The notes: a model not told the origin generated them from the letters alone. A stretch of DNA of 40,618 nt from Agrobacterium tumefaciens str. B6 (GCF_001541315.1 NZ_LMVK01000021.1:1-40618), one strand, 5' to 3'; shown: positions 1 through 9,135, numbered from the stretch's first letter. Made by a program: numbers and translations.

Positions 1-8
1 GATGTGGT

Positions 9-190
9 ATGACAGAGGAAAATGTTTCTCAGGTAGCCGACTGGAAAGGCCAAAGCGGAGAGCGCTGGGTTGCTTACCAGGCACGGCTTGATACCATGAT
101 GGCGGTGTTTGGCCAGGCCGCGATCGAAGCTGCTGCGCCAGTCACGGGCGAACGCGTATTGGACATCGGCTGTGGCGCGGGGCTCCGTAT
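9..190 (+). pseudogene. 5' remnant of a class I SAM-dependent methyltransferase
   Basis: The first ~58 codons read as the N-terminus of a class I methyltransferase and end with the SAM-binding motif I (VLDIGCGAG, about residues 51-59). Right after this the similarity stops: the next residues (LRIADGL) do not look like the rest of a Rossmann methyltransferase, and the opposite strand is occupied from base 201 by another gene whose stop codon lies there. The reading frame stays open to base 593, but only as antisense of that gene. I infer a truncated gene whose 3' part was replaced at a junction near 180-200. The start ATG is within 10 bases of the window edge, so its ribosome site cannot be judged. 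The fragment has motif I only and would be inactive. Confidence 0.7.
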
Positions 191-200
191 TGCCGATGGC

Positions 201-890
201 TTAAAAGACTGTGCCAATAAGGCGGGCGATCGAGACTTTCGCCAAATCGGCGAAATCCTGCTCGACTTGCGAAAGTGGATCGGTGACGCTGGCACGCGCT
301 TCAAACGTCGCCACCAGGCGATCACGCAGGTCCGGGTCGGAAATGCTCGCATGTTCGATCAGCACGCAGATGGCGGTGTCCGTTGCCAGCTTCTGAGCGC
401 TTTGCGTAAGAGCGGATTTCTCGCGTCTCTCCCTTTCGATCTCCGCACGGCTCTCTGCCTTTCGGCGCCTAGACCGAATTCCGTGTTCTTTTTCCCAATA
501 CCGGGCTGTACCGCGCCCCACATAGAGTATGTCCCACGCGTGCTCTGGATCACCACCCTTAGCCGTATCCGCATTCGCACCACACAGGTGTAAAAACAGT
601 CGACGCATGGCGGCGTCCGCAAAGTAAGTTTGGGCAGTGGTTCGTGGTCCACGTGACGGAAATGCAGCCTCCGATTCCACTGCCGCTTGGCTGATAGCTG
701 CATGTATCGCATCCATCATAACTCTTTCCGCCTGCTTCAAGGCGTCAACTTTGTCCGGCAAATCATTATCCTTTCGGAAGTCCCTTATCCAATTAGGGGG
801 ATGTCGACCGAGTTGGTGAGACATCTCCATCCATCTGCCAAATTGGATTGGCAACATTAAGTGGAAATTACGCGACACGACCGAATGCAA
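201..890 (-). CDS. hypothetical protein, unrecognised
   Basis: A 229-residue soluble protein that I do not recognise. It has no signal peptide and no membrane segment. The middle holds a patch WDILYVGRGTARYWEKEHGI (about residues 120-139), followed by a strongly charged, probably helical stretch rich in Arg, Glu and Lys (about 140-165) and an acidic/hydrophobic C-terminus. A GGAAG sequence lies a few bases upstream of the ATG at 890; internal Met codons at residues 12 and 21 (the latter MEMSHQL) are alternative starts. Its stop codon sits exactly where the neighbouring methyltransferase fragment is broken, so it probably arrived with the DNA that truncated that gene. I judge it real because of its length and sensible amino-acid composition, but no function can be assigned. 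Confidence 0.5.
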   Translation of the reverse strand: MHSVVSRNFHLMLPIQFGRWMEMSHQLGRHPPNWIRDFRKDNDLPDKVDALKQAERVMMDAIHAAISQAAVESEAAFPSRGPRTTAQTYFADAAMRRLFLHLCGANADTAKGGDPEHAWDILYVGRGTARYWEKEHGIRSRRRKAESRAEIERERREKSALTQSAQKLATDTAICVLIEHASISDPDLRDRLVATFEARASVTDPLSQVEQDFADLAKVSIARLIGTVF

Positions 891-957
891 ACTTCCATCT
901 AAGCTCCGTCACTCGATGCCTGCCTCGAGGAAGTGCCCTTTGACCAACTGGCTCCAA

Positions 958-2412
958 TTATCGAAGCAAGCCAGGTTTAAGGGCGATGTGTTTGTATTCG
1001 ATAAAGTCCTCAATGGCGGCTATTCCGTTCAGCCTGCCGAGGCCGGATTGCTTAAAGCCACCCTCCTCCGTCCCGTCATACACTTTGGCCCAGTCGTTGA
1101 TGAACACGCTGCCCGCTTCAAGCGCCTGTGCGACCCTTAACGAGCGATCCAGGTCCCGCGTCCAGATCGAGGCAGACAGTCCATAGTCGTTATCGTTTGC
1201 CAGCACGACTGCTTCCCGCTCATCTGAGAACCGCTGGATGGTTATCACAGGACCGAATGTTTCCTGCTGCACGACCGGCAGGCTGTTGTCGGAGACATCC
1301 AGCATCGAAGGACGAAAAAAGGCACCTTTCGCCAAAGGGCCTTCTGTCACGGGACCTCCTCGAACGACCGCAGTTGCACCCGTTGACAGCGCATTTTTCA
1401 CCACGTTGTCGACACGGGCGACGTTCTCCTTGTCGATGAGTGGCCCCATATCGCTCGCCGGGTCGGATGCCGGTCCGACTTTGACGGCACGCAGCCTTTC
1501 GGCGAGGCCGTGGCGGACCCGTTCGTAGATTGAACTCTGTACGAGCAGCCGCGAGCCCGTCATACAGAACTGGCCGGCAAAGATGGTGAGTGCCTTTTCG
1601 AGAACAGGTAGCATGGCTTCGATATCAGCGTCGTCAAATACGATCATCGGAGCCTTGCCGCCGAGTTCCAGCCCGAACCGCTTCATTCTCTTCGCACCGA
1701 TGGCACCGATGGTACGGCCGGTTTGCGTACTTCCGGTGAAGCTGATCGTCGGCACATCGGGGCTTTCGACCAGAAGCGCTGCGCCCTCCGCACCGCTCTC
1801 GATGAACATGTTCAGGATACCGCCCGGCAGGTCTTTCGCTTCCGCAAGAACCTCGGCCAGGACGCTGGCGACTTGCGCCGTCTGGTCGGGCATCTTAACG
1901 ACGACCGCGCAGCCGGCGGCAAGTGCCGGCGCGAAGCAACGGACCGCAAGGATGACAGGAGAATTCCAGGGAACGATAATCCCCGCCACTCCCATCGGTT
2001 GGCGCAGTATCACGGAGAGGCTGCCGGGCTTCGGCAACGTCGCTCGCCCCGCCTCCGTACGAGCCATCGCAGCCCAGTATCGAAGCTTGCTCGGACTGCC
2101 GTCGATCTCCAATGCCGCCTCGCCGCGAAGTTTGCCGTTTTCGAGAGATAGGACGTCGATCAGTCGCTTACGATTTCTCTCGATGGCTGACGCCATCTCA
2201 TCGAGCACCTTGGCACGCAGTTCTGCATCGTCGCGCCAAGCCGTTTGCCGGAAAGCGCGTTTGGCCGCTTCGATGGCGGAGCGGGCTGCCGCTCCGCCAT
2301 CATCCGGATAATCTCCGATCGCCTCGTATGTTGCCGGGTCGATTGAGCCGCCGCGTTTCGAAGACGTCACAAATGCGCCGTCAATCCAGTTCTTTGCGGA
2401 GTATATCGTCAT
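958..2412 (-). CDS. NAD(P)-dependent aldehyde dehydrogenase
   Basis: A full-length (484 aa) member of the aldehyde dehydrogenase superfamily, oxidising an aldehyde to the carboxylic acid with NAD(P)+ in the cytoplasm. Visible active-site elements are the oxyanion Asn150 in PWN, cofactor Lys173 in VVKMP, the FTGST motif at 225-229, the general base Glu249 in LELGGK and the nucleophile Cys283 in GQFCMTGSR. It is the last gene of a minus-strand run with an alcohol dehydrogenase and a metallo-hydrolase, so it most likely oxidises the aldehyde made by that dehydrogenase. The 127-base gap to the hydrolase gene could hold its own promoter. The exact substrate cannot be read from sequence; betaine-, vanillin- or other aryl-aldehyde dehydrogenases all look similar at this level. 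Confidence 0.92.
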   Translation of the reverse strand: MTIYSAKNWIDGAFVTSSKRGGSIDPATYEAIGDYPDDGGAAARSAIEAAKRAFRQTAWRDDAELRAKVLDEMASAIERNRKRLIDVLSLENGKLRGEAALEIDGSPSKLRYWAAMARTEAGRATLPKPGSLSVILRQPMGVAGIIVPWNSPVILAVRCFAPALAAGCAVVVKMPDQTAQVASVLAEVLAEAKDLPGGILNMFIESGAEGAALLVESPDVPTISFTGSTQTGRTIGAIGAKRMKRFGLELGGKAPMIVFDDADIEAMLPVLEKALTIFAGQFCMTGSRLLVQSSIYERVRHGLAERLRAVKVGPASDPASDMGPLIDKENVARVDNVVKNALSTGATAVVRGGPVTEGPLAKGAFFRPSMLDVSDNSLPVVQQETFGPVITIQRFSDEREAVVLANDNDYGLSASIWTRDLDRSLRVAQALEAGSVFINDWAKVYDGTEEGGFKQSGLGRLNGIAAIEDFIEYKHIALKPGLLR

Positions 2413-2539
2413 CTGATTGTCTTTCTGATGGTTGCAAGAGCGCCCGACGTCCAGCCCGCTCTCATGGGAGGCGACCTCCGGACATAGTGGGGTAGGCCTT
2501 ACCTCCCGATTTCCGAATTAGGTGGAGGACGATCCCGGT

Positions 2540-3619
2540 TCAGGTCAGGAACGGTGGCGGATTTTCTCCGCGCAGGCGGTAGTTCGGCCGCGGCCTTTCC
2601 AGACGGATCGACTCCAGCACGGTATAGGCGTGGTACTTCGTCTGGGTCGTCACGCCGGCGAGCCGCTCGGACCAGAGCTGGCCATTGCTGCTCTTCTTTT
2701 CCAGGACGTATTTCGTGGCAAAATTGGCCATCGAATTGATCCAGTTCTCGGTGCCTGAAAACACTTTGTCCCAGCCGGCGCCCTCCAGGATGCTGACGAG
2801 CGCATCGGATCGGCTGAAGCGATCCACGGCTGCCTGTGCGCCGTGGAGAACGTCCTGAAAATATTCGATCGAAGCCGCGACCGTTTCCGGGGTCCCGTAT
2901 TTCATGTGATGTCCGGCAACGAGGAAATCAAAGTCATACTCCATCAGTTGCTTTTGGGCTTCGTACCAGCCGGTGATATTTTGCGATGCGTCGCAATGCA
3001 TGAAGGTGGCGCTGCCGGGGCTGACAATATCGATGACGGTCAGTACCTTTTGCGCTGGCGCATAAATGAAGATGTTGCCGGGGCAGTGGTTTTCACCCTT
3101 GTAGGACAGTTCCAGAGTGACGCCGCCCACGACAAGCAGGTGGTCCTTCTCGAATGTCATGGTTGGCACCGGTCGGTTCGGGTCGGGGAACCGCTCGAGC
3201 AATTCCTTGGTGATGTCGTGCGCGACGATCTCGACATTCGGCCCGAAAACCGAAGCCGCACCAATGTGATCGGTGTGCCAGTGGCTGTAGATCACGTGCG
3301 TTACCGGCTTGTCCGTAACGTCCTCGATCGCCGCCAACATGTTTTCACCGATCGTCGGCGGTGCATCGATGGCGACGACGCCATCGCGGGTCACGACGAA
3401 GGCCGCGTCATAGCCGCCACTGGTGACCCAGTAGAAGCCGCCACGAAGCTCCTCGACATGGTAGCCGAGCCTCTGGAAGCGTTCAGAAGAGAAGTAATCA
3501 GGATAATATCCCGGCGGATCCGCGGGGTGTTCCCCGGCCTCAGGAAAACCGTAATGGTCAATCCCGAAAAAGTTCGGTTTGTCGGTCGCTCTGATGAGCT
3601 TCTGGTGTCGGTCGCACAT
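2540..3619 (-). CDS. MBL-fold metallo-hydrolase
   Basis: A 359-residue metallo-beta-lactamase-fold protein. The metal-binding signature HWHTDH is at residues 113-118, with further candidate ligands His178 (GENHCPG), Asp197 (VIDIVSP) and His237 (AGHHMKYG), so a two-metal hydrolytic centre is expected. There is no signal peptide. GGAGG lies nine bases before the ATG at 3619, which fixes the start. Only 47 bases separate it from the upstream alcohol dehydrogenase, so the two are probably co-transcribed. The family covers lactonases, thioesterases, glyoxalase II-like and alkylsulfatase-like enzymes. In this setting hydrolysis of an ester, lactone or thioester that feeds or drains the alcohol/aldehyde pathway is plausible, but the specificity is unknown. 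A long C-terminal region (about residues 250-359) follows the catalytic core. Confidence 0.85.
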   Translation of the reverse strand: MCDRHQKLIRATDKPNFFGIDHYGFPEAGEHPADPPGYYPDYFSSERFQRLGYHVEELRGGFYWVTSGGYDAAFVVTRDGVVAIDAPPTIGENMLAAIEDVTDKPVTHVIYSHWHTDHIGAASVFGPNVEIVAHDITKELLERFPDPNRPVPTMTFEKDHLLVVGGVTLELSYKGENHCPGNIFIYAPAQKVLTVIDIVSPGSATFMHCDASQNITGWYEAQKQLMEYDFDFLVAGHHMKYGTPETVAASIEYFQDVLHGAQAAVDRFSRSDALVSILEGAGWDKVFSGTENWINSMANFATKYVLEKKSSNGQLWSERLAGVTTQTKYHAYTVLESIRLERPRPNYRLRGENPPPFLT

Positions 3620-3666
3620 ATGATCAATCCTCCATGGTGTTTGCGATATCGAAAGAATGTGGATGG

Positions 3667-4785
3667 TTAAGCGGCTTGCGTCGGAAAGCGCAGGACGGCC
3701 TTGATCACGCGCCCTGCCGCAACATCGTTGAATGCTTCATTGATGTCGGCGAAGTCGTAGAAGGTGAGCAGCCTGTCGAACGGGAAACGGCCGGCTCGAT
3801 AAAGGCCGACCAGTTCCGGAATCATCAGTCCGGAGATGGCATCGCCCTGGATAATCCCGAAGAGGCTTTGCCCTACCGTGAGCCGCGATGCATCGACAAC
3901 CGCGCCCGAATGGTCGTTGAAGGCGACGAAGCCGAACTGCCCCATCGGAGCAAGAGCGCCGATGCCGGCGTCGAGGTTCTCCTTCCGGCCGCTCGTGTCG
4001 AGAACGTACTCGACGCCGCGAGGCACGATATCCTTGATCGCCGAGGCAACATCGGCTTGCTCATGTGGGTTAACACAATGCGTCGCGCCGAGCTCCGAAG
4101 CGAGCTTCAGCCGTTCGGCATTGACATCGATGGCGATAATGACTGCCGCATCGGCAACCCTGGCAGCCATGATTGCCGCCAGTCCCACTGCCCCTACCCC
4201 GAAGATTGCGATAGAGGCGCCCACCGGCACTTTGAGCGCCTTCAAGACCGACCCGGCCCCGGTCTGGAAGCCGCAACCGAGCGGTCCAAGCAATTCGAGT
4301 GGAACATCGTCGGGCACCTTGATGGTGTTGCGCTGGTGGGCAAGTGCGTAAGTCGAGAACGAGGATTGGCCGAAAAAATGGGCATGGAGCCTGTTTCCAT
4401 CCGGTACTGCTACGCCGATCGTTCCGTCGAGCCTGGCGCCGGCAAAATTCGTTTCCCAGACGTGGTCGCAGTAGGCTGAATGCGAAGACAAACACGGCTT
4501 GCAATGGCCGCAGGAGTGATAAGACAGAACGACGTGATCGCCGGGCTTGAGATGTGACACGGCTGATCCGACATCTTTGACGATGCCGGCACCTTCATGG
4601 CCTAGGATCGCCGGGAGCGGAGTTGGCATGAGCTGTTGCCTGACATGCGCATCGGTCGTGCAAATACCCGTAGCAACCATGCGAATAAGCACTTCGTCGG
4701 GGCGCGGTGCCTCAAGCTTCACTTCACGAAGAATGAAGGGGCCGTTTTTTTCTTCCAGTACGGCTGCGGTCGCGGGTTGGGTCAT
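3667..4785 (-). CDS. zinc-dependent alcohol dehydrogenase (aryl-alcohol/XylB-like)
   Basis: A medium-chain zinc alcohol dehydrogenase of 372 aa that oxidises an alcohol to an aldehyde with NAD(P)+. It carries the catalytic zinc ligands Cys42 (GICTTDAH), His63-Glu64 (GHEGAG) and Cys171 (GPLGCGFQTG). The structural zinc lobe is Cys92, 95, 98 and 106 (CGHCKPC...C), and the Rossmann motif GVGAVG is at 196-201. The frame is open further upstream to 4962, but that extension is Pro/Ser/Arg-rich and unlike the family. A strong GGAGG lies just ahead of the ATG at 4785, so I start there. The architecture resembles benzyl-/aryl-alcohol dehydrogenases and AdhC-type enzymes. It heads the run followed by the MBL hydrolase and aldehyde dehydrogenase, giving a classic alcohol-to-aldehyde-to-acid sequence. 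Confidence 0.9.
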   Translation of the reverse strand: MTQPATAAVLEEKNGPFILREVKLEAPRPDEVLIRMVATGICTTDAHVRQQLMPTPLPAILGHEGAGIVKDVGSAVSHLKPGDHVVLSYHSCGHCKPCLSSHSAYCDHVWETNFAGARLDGTIGVAVPDGNRLHAHFFGQSSFSTYALAHQRNTIKVPDDVPLELLGPLGCGFQTGAGSVLKALKVPVGASIAIFGVGAVGLAAIMAARVADAAVIIAIDVNAERLKLASELGATHCVNPHEQADVASAIKDIVPRGVEYVLDTSGRKENLDAGIGALAPMGQFGFVAFNDHSGAVVDASRLTVGQSLFGIIQGDAISGLMIPELVGLYRAGRFPFDRLLTFYDFADINEAFNDVAAGRVIKAVLRFPTQAA

Positions 4786-4943
4786 CTTTCCTCCATTGGC
4801 TGATTTCGGATACTGGGGCGAATGATCCCGCTCACGGACCGGCGGTGATCCATGTTCAGAAAGGCTCGATCCGGTCCGCTTGAGTTGTGGTTTGACGAGC
4901 GGTGGTGAGGTGGCTGGTTCTCTCAGCCCCTTTGCGGGCCTGC

Positions 4944-4955
4944 TGTTCGCGAACA
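4944..4955. promoter_or_regulatory. 12-bp perfect palindrome upstream of the alcohol dehydrogenase operon
   Basis: TGTTCGCGAACA is a perfect palindrome about 160 bases ahead of the alcohol dehydrogenase start, in the 266-base gap below the pirin gene. It could be a dimeric repressor site for the operon. No regulator gene lies directly beside it, and palindromes this short also arise by chance in GC-rich DNA. Confidence 0.25.
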
Positions 4956-5051
4956 TATCCATGCTGTCGAACGGCTAAAGACAGCAATGGCGGAACGTCG
5001 GGTTGCTGATAACGAAACCCTTTGTGGCCTCATGGCAGCTGGACAGACAGA

Positions 5052-5906
5052 TCAGACAGGTCGCATCTCGCCAGCATTCGGGAATTTGCCTTGTCGGTAT
5101 GCGGCATAATAGCGGGCGAGCTCCTCTTTGGAGCCTGCGATAAACGGGCCTTGTGCCCCGACATGGATGTTTTGCGGTTGGCCTGCATACAAAAGCACGC
5201 GTGCGCCATTCTCCCCCGCCTTCAGCCTCAGGGCGCTTTCACCGTCAGTTGCCAGGGGATTGGCCCACCCGACCTTACCCGTAGTTAGAGCCGTCGCTCG
5301 GGTGCCCGCCTCGATTTCGCCCGCGATGACCACGACGAAGCCATTATATGATGACGGCAGAACCTGCTCAAACTCGGCTCCCGCCTCGAGCCGAATTTCG
5401 ACCAAGGTTACAGGCACGGCATTCTTCGTCGATGCGATGATCCCTGCCGAACGACCACTGTAAACGGTCGCTTCGAAGCCGTTGCCGCGATGTACCGGCA
5501 TTTCGTCACGTCTCAGGATCTGCACCCTCGGCGCCATGTTGCGCTCCCGCTCGGGAAGAACCAGCCACAGCTGAAACAGACGCATCCGTGTCGAAACCTG
5601 GGCATCTTCCGAATGCACGATACCGCTTCCGGCAGTCATCCACTCCACGTCTCCTTCGATCAGGCGTCCGCCGGCATCCTCCATGGTGCCGTGAAGCATG
5701 AACGTGACGGTCTCCAGGCCGGCATGAGGGTGGGCCTCGCCGAATTGCCCCTCGCCGGTCACGTGATCGTCCGCCATCAGGAAGAACGGGTCGGTCGCGG
5801 AAAAATTTCCCGGTGCAACGACGAGGGCTGCTTTGTGCCTCTCGCCCGCAAAGCCGGGGCCGAGAGGCGGTGTGGTTGTAATGCTGTCGATGGACCTTTG
5901 AAACAT
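5052..5906 (-). CDS. pirin family protein
   Basis: A 284-residue bicupin of the pirin family. The metal-binding residues of the N-terminal cupin are in place: His59 and His61 in AHPHAGLETVTF, His98 and Glu100 in TAGSGIVHSE. Pirins are iron-binding cytoplasmic proteins; some have quercetinase-like dioxygenase activity and others act as redox-sensitive partners of enzymes or regulators. The frame extends upstream to 5996, but the extension is not family-like; I start at the Met that opens MFQRSIDS, with a GAGG some 12 bases ahead. It lies upstream of the alcohol dehydrogenase operon on the same strand with a 266-base gap, and is divergent from the MFS gene. Role here unknown; flavonoid or other phenolic oxidation would fit but is inference. 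Confidence 0.87.
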   Translation of the reverse strand: MFQRSIDSITTTPPLGPGFAGERHKAALVVAPGNFSATDPFFLMADDHVTGEGQFGEAHPHAGLETVTFMLHGTMEDAGGRLIEGDVEWMTAGSGIVHSEDAQVSTRMRLFQLWLVLPERERNMAPRVQILRRDEMPVHRGNGFEATVYSGRSAGIIASTKNAVPVTLVEIRLEAGAEFEQVLPSSYNGFVVVIAGEIEAGTRATALTTGKVGWANPLATDGESALRLKAGENGARVLLYAGQPQNIHVGAQGPFIAGSKEELARYYAAYRQGKFPNAGEMRPV

Positions 5907-6103
5907 CTTTGCTGCCCTCGTGAAGTTGAGAGGTGAAACCTGTCCGCTCTGTCGACGAATGGGTAGTGATTTTGAACGAGGCACCGCTCGCAACAAGTCA
6001 CGATCCCCCGAACCCTATGTTGCCAAACCTGCAACGCCTCAGGCCACCGGAATTGCGCTACGCTGCTGCGGATTGATGCCGACAAACCAACAACGAGAGC
6101 ACG

Positions 6104-7851
6104 ATGATGAGACTGACGCAGCGTGTTCGCAGCTTTTTCCGTGAGGAAGCATGGGACTTTCCCGAGCATGAAAGACCAGTGGTCCCGGGGTCGCCGGCGA
6201 CGCCAGAGCATGTCCTGACGCTGCGGATCGCCTATGCCCTCGTCGCAATTCTGGTCGGCCTGACCGCCGGACTGGGCAACGCACTGCTCATGGTCAACAT
6301 TACGGAGCTACAAACGGGCTTGGCGTTGAGCTCCGTTCAGGCGGCCTGGCTGCCGACGGCATATGCCATGACCAATATTTCTGCCAATCTGCTGCTGATC
6401 AAGTTCCGCCAGCAATATGGTCTGCGTGTATTCACGCAGGTTGCCCTTAGCGTGTATGCTCTCCTGTCTCTCACCTATCTCTTGACCGCAGATCACTGGC
6501 TCACACTCGCCATCAGGGCTGCAAGCGGCTTTGTTGCGGCGGCGTTAACGCCGTTGTCCTTATTCTACGTGATGCAGGCCCTTCCGGGCCGTTGGCGCGT
6601 CAGGGGGCTGATACTTGGCCTTGGTATCTCGCATGCGCGTTCCCGCTCGCAAGCGTCATCTCGCCATGGCTGTCTGTCAGCTCGCATTGGCAGTCGATAT
6701 TTCTGCTCGAAGCCGGTCTCGCATTTCTCTCTCTCGCCGCCGTCGGAACGTTCCGGCTGCCACCCGCCGAGCGAGAGCGAGTGTTCGAACCTCTGGATTT
6801 CCTCACCTTTCTGCTTTTGGGTGGTAGCCTCGCTCTGATTGCAGCAGTGTTGGGGCTCGGACGACTGGAAGGATGGTTCAAGGCGCCTTGGATCATTTGG
6901 TTTCTGTCGCTCGCGCTTCCGACGATCATCGCCGCGCTGATACTCGAGAACGGCCGGACCGCACCTCTTCTCAACCTGCGCTGGCTCGGGAGCGGTGATA
7001 TCGTCCGCTTTGCTTTTGCAATTTTCCTGGCCAGGATCGTCATTGCCGAACAGAATTTTGCAACCAGGTTTTTGACGGCGCCAGGAGGCAGCGACGAACA
7101 CCTCGGAGCATTTTCGATCGTCACCTTTGTCAGCGCTCTTGCCGGCGTGATCGTGAGCGCAATCACGGTGAATGTCGAAAAACTGGTGATGTCCATGATG
7201 CTGGCGGTCACCGCAATAGCTGCCGCGACACTTGCCGTCAGCTCCGCCACGAGTCTTGAGCATCTGCCCTGGTTTTATTTGTCCCAAGCGGTGATCTCAT
7301 TCGCGGCCATGTTCTTTCTCGGGCCGGCACTGGTGTTAGGCATCACGAGCGCGCTGCAGAAAGGTGGCCGAGAACTCTTGAGTTTTATCGTCCTGTTTGG
7401 GGCGATCAATTCGATTGGCGCCCTTACCGGCCAGGCTTTGTTCGGATCCTATATCGACGGCATCGCGACTGTTTCGCGAGATTGGGCCCTTGCCCATCAG
7501 AACGCCTTGCGCTTGGCAGCGGTGTTGGCTTTCTTAACGGCTGCCTATCTGGCTGTGCTCCTCGCAATTCGTATCCGGCATAAGCTGGCAGAAATCCGCC
7601 GGGAGAAACAGGTGTCCACTAGCGGTGCAGCCCCTTTCGATACGGTCGGTCCGACCAAGCCGCAGTCAGGAATGCCGTGGCACCCGCCGACCCTTTCGTT
7701 TCAGGCACGGGTGGTCTTGAGCGCTATAGCTACAGCCGGGGCAATACTTCTTTTGGTCGCAGTGTCGCCGCAGGGGCGCCAGGCGATATCCATGGCGTGG
7801 ATGTTCGCTCATATCACTTATCGATTTCGTTACAGTGCCGGGGTCGATTAG
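6104..7851 (+). pseudogene. MFS multidrug-type transporter (DHA2 family), frameshifted
   Basis: Two overlapping reading frames together make one ~580-residue MFS permease with about 14 hydrophobic segments, the size and layout of the DHA2 (EmrB/QacA-like) exporters. The first frame (from 6104) supplies a cytoplasmic N-tail and the first transmembrane helices, reading sensibly to GLILGLGIS at 6629-6631. It then turns into an Arg/Ser-rich string. The second frame takes over at about 6634 with FPLASVISPWL and continues through the remaining helices to 7851. A single-base insertion or deletion between about 6630 and 6640 explains this. The downstream frame has no credible start of its own. It is divergent from the pirin gene. 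Either the gene is freshly inactivated or the base is a sequencing error. Confidence 0.85.
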
Positions 7852-7903
7852 ATCTTGCTCAGGACGCAGGTAGCGTTCCGTAACGTGATTTGGAGCATTG
7901 CAG

Positions 7904-9004
7904 ATGTCGGATAAGAAATTTCGTGTGGGTATTATTGGAGCAGACACTCACGGAAGTTGGGCAGGCGCATCGCATGTGCCAGCTCTGGCGTCACAAGCTC
8001 ACCTGACGCTGGCGGCAGTCGCGACCCGGCGCGAGGAAACCGCCAAGGCGGCGGCCGAAGCATTCGGCGCAGAACTCTGGTTTGCCGATCCCTACGCGAT
8101 GATCAGCGACGAAACCATTGACGTCATCACGGTCGCCGTGAAGGTGCCGGCGCACAAGAATCTCGTGATGGCCGCCTTGCAGGCGGGTAAAGCCGTCTAT
8201 TGCGAAGCGCCTCTGGGCGCAACGCTGGCGGAAACAAACGAGATGGCCGCAGCAGTCGGGTCTTTGCATACCGCGATCGGCCTGCAAGGCCGGCATAATC
8301 CTGCCGTCCGACGTGCGGCGGAACTGGTCGCGTCAGGAAAGCTCGGTCGCCTGATGTCCGCCCGTGTCGGCGCAACCACATTCGGCTACGGTCCGCAATC
8401 TCCGAGCATGTACGACTATTTCAACAAGGCCGCTTCTGGCGCCAGCTTCATGACGATCACGGCAGGCCACGTGCTGGACGTCATCGAGGCTGTGCTCGGC
8501 AACATTGTGGAGGTCGATGCGCGCACGGAGTTGCTCTGGCCGGAGATCGAGATCGTTGATACAGGCGAGACTTCACAGCGAGAAATTCCGGATCATCTCG
8601 ATTTGATCGCCAAGACGGCAAGCGGTGCGCCTGTATCCGTGCAGGTTCTGGCGGGCGTGCCTGCAGATGAGGCGAGTTTTGTATTCGAGATCCGTGGTTC
8701 GCAGGGCTGGCTGAAGCTGACCGGCAATCATCTGGCAGCCGTACAAGTCGGAGACATTTTACTTTCATCGAGCGTGGAATTCGCTGCGCCCGATAGTCCG
8801 GTTGCCAACGGTGTCGGTCCGACCGCGGCCGAATTCTGGTCAGGCGCCGCTATCAATGTCGGGGAGGTCTATGCGTCCCTGGGGCGCGATCTGGCGAACG
8901 GTACATACACCACTCCCGGTTTCGACCATGCCCGCCACAACAGCCGTTTGATCGCGGCCGTCGAGCTTGCGGCAAGAACTGGCGAACGGCAGCACATCGT
9001 GTAA
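7904..9004 (+). CDS. Gfo/Idh/MocA-type oxidoreductase, Gal80-like
   Basis: A 366-residue two-domain protein: an N-terminal Rossmann fold (GIIGADTHGSW at about 9-19, with HVPAL just after) and a C-terminal beta-sheet dimerisation domain. Members bind NAD(P) and oxidise or reduce sugars and related polyols. The usual EKP motif is here EAP (residues 101-103), so the conserved lysine is missing, as in proteins resembling yeast Gal80, some of which sense rather than catalyse. GGAG eight bases ahead decides the start at ATG 7904 over the TTG six bases earlier. It follows the broken MFS gene by 52 bases and precedes an aldo/keto reductase, so these may have been one transcription unit. Its paralogue is at 16663-17799. 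Confidence 0.85.
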   Translation: MSDKKFRVGIIGADTHGSWAGASHVPALASQAHLTLAAVATRREETAKAAAEAFGAELWFADPYAMISDETIDVITVAVKVPAHKNLVMAALQAGKAVYCEAPLGATLAETNEMAAAVGSLHTAIGLQGRHNPAVRRAAELVASGKLGRLMSARVGATTFGYGPQSPSMYDYFNKAASGASFMTITAGHVLDVIEAVLGNIVEVDARTELLWPEIEIVDTGETSQREIPDHLDLIAKTASGAPVSVQVLAGVPADEASFVFEIRGSQGWLKLTGNHLAAVQVGDILLSSSVEFAAPDSPVANGVGPTAAEFWSGAAINVGEVYASLGRDLANGTYTTPGFDHARHNSRLIAAVELAARTGERQHIV

Positions 9005-9017
9005 GGCGCCGCAGAAA

Positions 9018-9046
9018 GGCTCGGTATTCGCAACGAATGTCGAGCC
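9018..9046 (+). other. 13-bp RNA stem-loop between two co-directional genes
   Basis: Thirteen bases (9018-9030) pair completely with 9034-9046 across a three-base loop (CAA). Eleven pairs are Watson-Crick and two adjacent ones are G-U wobbles. Because the wobbles pair only in RNA from the plus strand, the strand of both flanking genes, this looks like an RNA structure rather than a protein-binding palindrome. There is no U-run after it, so it is not a standard intrinsic terminator. It could stabilise or process the mRNA between the Gfo/Idh and aldo/keto reductase genes. Confidence 0.6.
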
Positions 9047-9135
9047 GACCGTAAATGCAATCAGTGCGGAAATACGCTCAACGAAAGCTACCGCCGCCCG
9101 CCCAACTCGAGAATTTCAAAAAGAAGGACGACATC

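Noticed and set aside
1583..2311. A 242-residue open frame on the plus strand opposite the aldehyde dehydrogenase
   Set aside because: It is Ser/Ala/Arg-rich and lies wholly antisense to a gene with complete catalytic motifs; typical GC-rich shadow.
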